IMG/VR virus record: IMGVR_UViG_3300021964_000557 | Location: 1-23,414 of that record | Strand: one strand, 5' to 3' | Source: a virus | DNA length: 23,414 nt | Position numbers and translations under genes: made by a program | Notes under the pieces: model-generated | Told to the model about the DNA's origin: nothing | The model's database searches: none | What the model saw: only the letters and a program-made list of their open reading frames with translations | In this document: piece by piece, positions 22,263 through 23,414 of the stretch | Layout: each line of letters starts with the position of its first letter | Position numbering within the stretch: position 1 is the stretch's first letter

Positions 22263-22431
22263 ATCCACAGTTAACAAAGCAGGCAACTACACCAAACCTG
22301 GTATGCGTAAGTCTTTGTTTAATAGTATAAAAGCTGGTGGAAAAGGTGGAGCCCCAGGACAGTGGTCAGCACGCAAAGCGCAGATGCTAGCCAAACAATA
22401 TAAAGCAAAAGGTGGGGGTTACAAATCTTAG
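22237..22431 (+). CDS. Small basic protein, DUF5872-like (GGKPGQWSARKAQLL)
   Basis: I chose ATG at 22237, which gives 64 residues; a TTG at 22222 would add five and has a GAGGA only one base away. The body reads NKAGNYTKPGMRKSLFNSIK then AGGKGGAPGQWSARKAQMLA and ends KQYKAKGGGYKS. 'KA...GGKPGQWSARKAQLL...Y...GGGYK' is a very recognisable pattern of a short basic domain found in phages and some large eukaryotic viruses, which I remember as DUF5872 (from memory, not searched). The role is not known; high charge and the invariant Trp suggest nucleic acid or protein binding. The gene is translated from within the end of its upstream neighbour. Confidence 0.75.
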   Translation: MIKSKTKSKSTVNKAGNYTKPGMRKSLFNSIKAGGKGGAPGQWSARKAQMLAKQYKAKGGGYKS

Positions 22432-22432
22432 G

Positions 22433-22537
22433 ATGGAAGGGACTTGTAAAAATTGTGGGCACGCTTGCCACTGCAGTAACTCATCCCAATGTCATTGCGG
22501 GTGTGCCAACTGCGAACATCAAACACAAAATGCCTAG
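22433..22537 (+). CDS. Cys/His-rich metallothionein-like peptide, 34 residues
   Basis: ATG at 22433 follows the previous TAG (22429-22431) with one base between. The 34-residue product contains eight cysteines and four histidines: CKNCGHACHC (C5, C8, H10, C12, H13, C14) then, after five residues, CHCGCANCEH (C20, H21, C22, C24, C27, H29). This pattern of CxxC and CxC pairs is what metal-binding peptides such as bacterial metallothioneins or tiny zinc knuckles look like; chance coding of twelve such ligands in 34 codons is unlikely. The last eight bases overlap the next gene (ATGCCTAG). The function (metal storage, zinc knuckle, or capture of host metal) is inference. Confidence 0.75.
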   Translation: MEGTCKNCGHACHCSNSSQCHCGCANCEHQTQNA

Positions 22538-22790
22538 CTTAAAGAAACCGCAGAAAAGTTTAAAGGCTTGGACCAAACAGAAGTGGCGTACTAAATCTGG
22601 TAAGCCATCTACTCAAGGTCCAAAAGCCACAGGCGAAAGATATTTGCCCGAGTCTGCGATCAAGTCTTTATCTTCTGGGGAATATGCAGCGACTACTGCT
22701 GCGAAAAGAAAAGGCAGAGCGCAAGGTAAACAGTTTGTGGCTCAACCAAAGAATGTTAAAAAGAAAGTAAAAAAATTTAGGAAGGTATAA
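22530..22790 (+). CDS. Conserved basic phage protein (WTKQKWRTKSGKPS)
   Basis: I place the start at ATG 22530, not the GTG at 22455, because the preceding Cys-rich gene occupies 22433-22537 and the conserved part begins MPSLKKPQKSLKAWTKQKW. The 86-residue product continues RTKSGKPSTQGPKATGERYL then PESAIKSLSSGEYAATTAAK. That string is recognisable from many marine phages: 'WTKQKWRTKSGKPS.Q.P.ATGERYLP..AI..L...EYAAT...K'. No enzyme motif is visible. It is strongly basic (last segment KNVKKKVKKFRKV). The end overlaps the next gene as TAATG. Function is unknown, probably nucleic-acid contacting. Confidence 0.82.
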   Translation: MPSLKKPQKSLKAWTKQKWRTKSGKPSTQGPKATGERYLPESAIKSLSSGEYAATTAAKRKGRAQGKQFVAQPKNVKKKVKKFRKV

Positions 22791-23176
22791 TGATCTGGTC
22801 TTTATTAGGAACAGTAGCTAAAGGAGCAGTAGATGTCATCAAGACACGTACTGAAACCAAGAAGCTAATGGCAGAAGCAGAACAAACGCACATCAGAAAG
22901 ATGGCGGAAGGTGAGATTGATTTCGCGATTGCGTCACAAAAGAATATGCAAAACTCTTGGCGTGATGAATGGTTCACTGTCATCTTATCACTGCCATTGT
23001 TAATTGTATTTGGCGCTATCTTCTTTGGTAAGCCAGAGTGGATACAAAAATTAAAAGAAGGATTCGATACTTTAAATCAATTACCCGACTGGTATATCTG
23101 GGCATTGATGGCTAGTATCGCAAGTTCATTTGGATTAAAGGTATCTGATATCGCGATTAAGAAATTTAAAAAGTAA
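22790..23176 (+). CDS. Holin-like membrane protein
   Basis: This 128-residue protein starts in a TAATG junction. The N-terminal ~55 residues are charged and helical (KTRTETKKLMAEAEQTHIRK). Then comes SWRDEWFTVILSLPLLIVFG with membrane segment ~63-80, and a second, WYIWALMASIASSFGLKVSD, at ~101-120. The short 'SW+DE..T..LS.P' box before the first membrane segment is characteristic of GTA-type 3TM holin proteins. A holin would form the membrane lesion that lets the lysozyme reach the cell wall, and the lysozyme gene follows one gene later. The charged N-terminus and only two clear helices leave open that it is a related membrane protein. Confidence 0.78.
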   Translation: MIWSLLGTVAKGAVDVIKTRTETKKLMAEAEQTHIRKMAEGEIDFAIASQKNMQNSWRDEWFTVILSLPLLIVFGAIFFGKPEWIQKLKEGFDTLNQLPDWYIWALMASIASSFGLKVSDIAIKKFKK

Positions 23177-23289
23177 TGTATCAAGTAGAAATATTAGCAT
23201 ATAAAATCATGAGTAAAATATGGAAGCTATTTGAAAAAGAAAAACCTAAAGATGAACATGAAGTTCACTGGGGTATAGGAGGCAAATAA
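23176..23289 (+). CDS. Small gene between holin and lysozyme, 37 residues
   Basis: The frame is joined on both sides by TAATG: ATG 23176-23178 and stop 23287-23289. The product is MYQVEILAYKIMSKIWKLFE then KEKPKDEHEVHWGIGGK. It has an amphipathic helix at the N-terminus (with aromatic and aliphatic residues), a charged middle and a Gly-rich end. It may be a lysis accessory peptide, but I do not recognise it. It is too small for ordinary gene finders; the junctions make it credible. Confidence 0.72.
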   Translation: MYQVEILAYKIMSKIWKLFEKEKPKDEHEVHWGIGGK

Positions 23290-23414
23290 TGTTTGAAGAA
23301 CTTAAGGAGAGAATAAAAGAACACGAAGGATTTAGGTCTTATGTTTATAAGGATTCATTAGGATTCGCAACCATAGGATACGGTCACTTGGTAACGAAGG
23401 AGGACAACTATGAA
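23289..23414 (+). CDS. Phage lysozyme (endolysin), GH24/T4-type, 3' end outside window
   Basis: Forty-two codons are visible, beginning MFEELKERIKEHEGFRSYVY and continuing KDSLGFATIGYGHLVTKEDN. 'I+.HEG.+...Y.D..G..TIGYGH' is the signature of the T4-type lysozyme family. The Glu of the HEG (residue 13) is the expected catalytic acid, and the TIGYGH segment forms the rest of the active-site cleft. The enzyme hydrolyses peptidoglycan between N-acetylmuramic acid and N-acetylglucosamine. There is no signal peptide, so it needs a holin, consistent with the holin-like gene just upstream. The remainder of the gene lies beyond 23414. Confidence 0.9.
   Translation, partial: MFEELKERIKEHEGFRSYVYKDSLGFATIGYGHLVTKEDNYE

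Noticed and set aside
22456-22463. TGGGCACG resembling the word in the Cys-rich gene
   Set aside because: Only three G precede CAC and the codons spell conserved CGHA, so it is explained by the protein.

Overview
The window is a piece of a tailed-phage genome, AT-rich with short GC-rich islands. Nearly every base is coding: there is no gene-free stretch over 300 bases, and the longest gap is the roughly 80-base control region at 21327-21405. The short beta-rich tail proteins, a P22 gp10-like stabilisation/tail protein, a run of ejection-type proteins ending in a 2460-residue polyvalent protein, and a holin/lysozyme end suggest a podovirus-like phage of an aquatic (probably marine) bacterium. 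The host cannot be named from this sequence. I saw no tRNA, integrase, CRISPR array or insertion sequence.

Layout. 1-6618 (+): at least fourteen short tail-fibre, adhesin and tail-assembly genes, including three paralogues (3696-4235, 5162-5680, 5680-6231). 6638-9243 (+): a small membrane protein, the 616-residue stabilisation/tail protein and two small structural-type genes. 9292-20091 (+): a 512-residue linker-rich protein, an Ala/Gln-rich helical protein, a charged helical protein and the giant protein with a GHEGR-type motif, an HExxH metallopeptidase-like motif and a PLxRFG motif. Together these look like the DNA-ejection machinery. 20088-21326 (-): the only reverse-strand gene, a Fis-type helix-turn-helix fused to a calcineurin-like metallophosphoesterase; its stop codon overlaps the stop of the giant gene. 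21327-21405: two divergent sigma-70-type promoters with overlapping -35 boxes and a palindrome. 21406-23414 (+): very small, mostly Lys-rich genes, a Cys/His-rich metallothionein-like peptide, a holin-like membrane protein and the start of a GH24-type lysozyme.

Genes are packed for translational coupling: seventeen junctions share the TAATG stop/start overlap. Several real genes are very short (37-59 codons) and were placed from reading frame and junctions.

The strongest unexplained signal is an 8-bp word, GGGGGCAC, found twelve times in both orientations. It occurs in several codon phases and in two intergenic gaps, and it often sits inside a GC-rich island of about 50 bases. By base composition about 0.1 copies would be expected. 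It looks selected at DNA level (recombination, packaging, nicking, modification or regulation), not at protein level.
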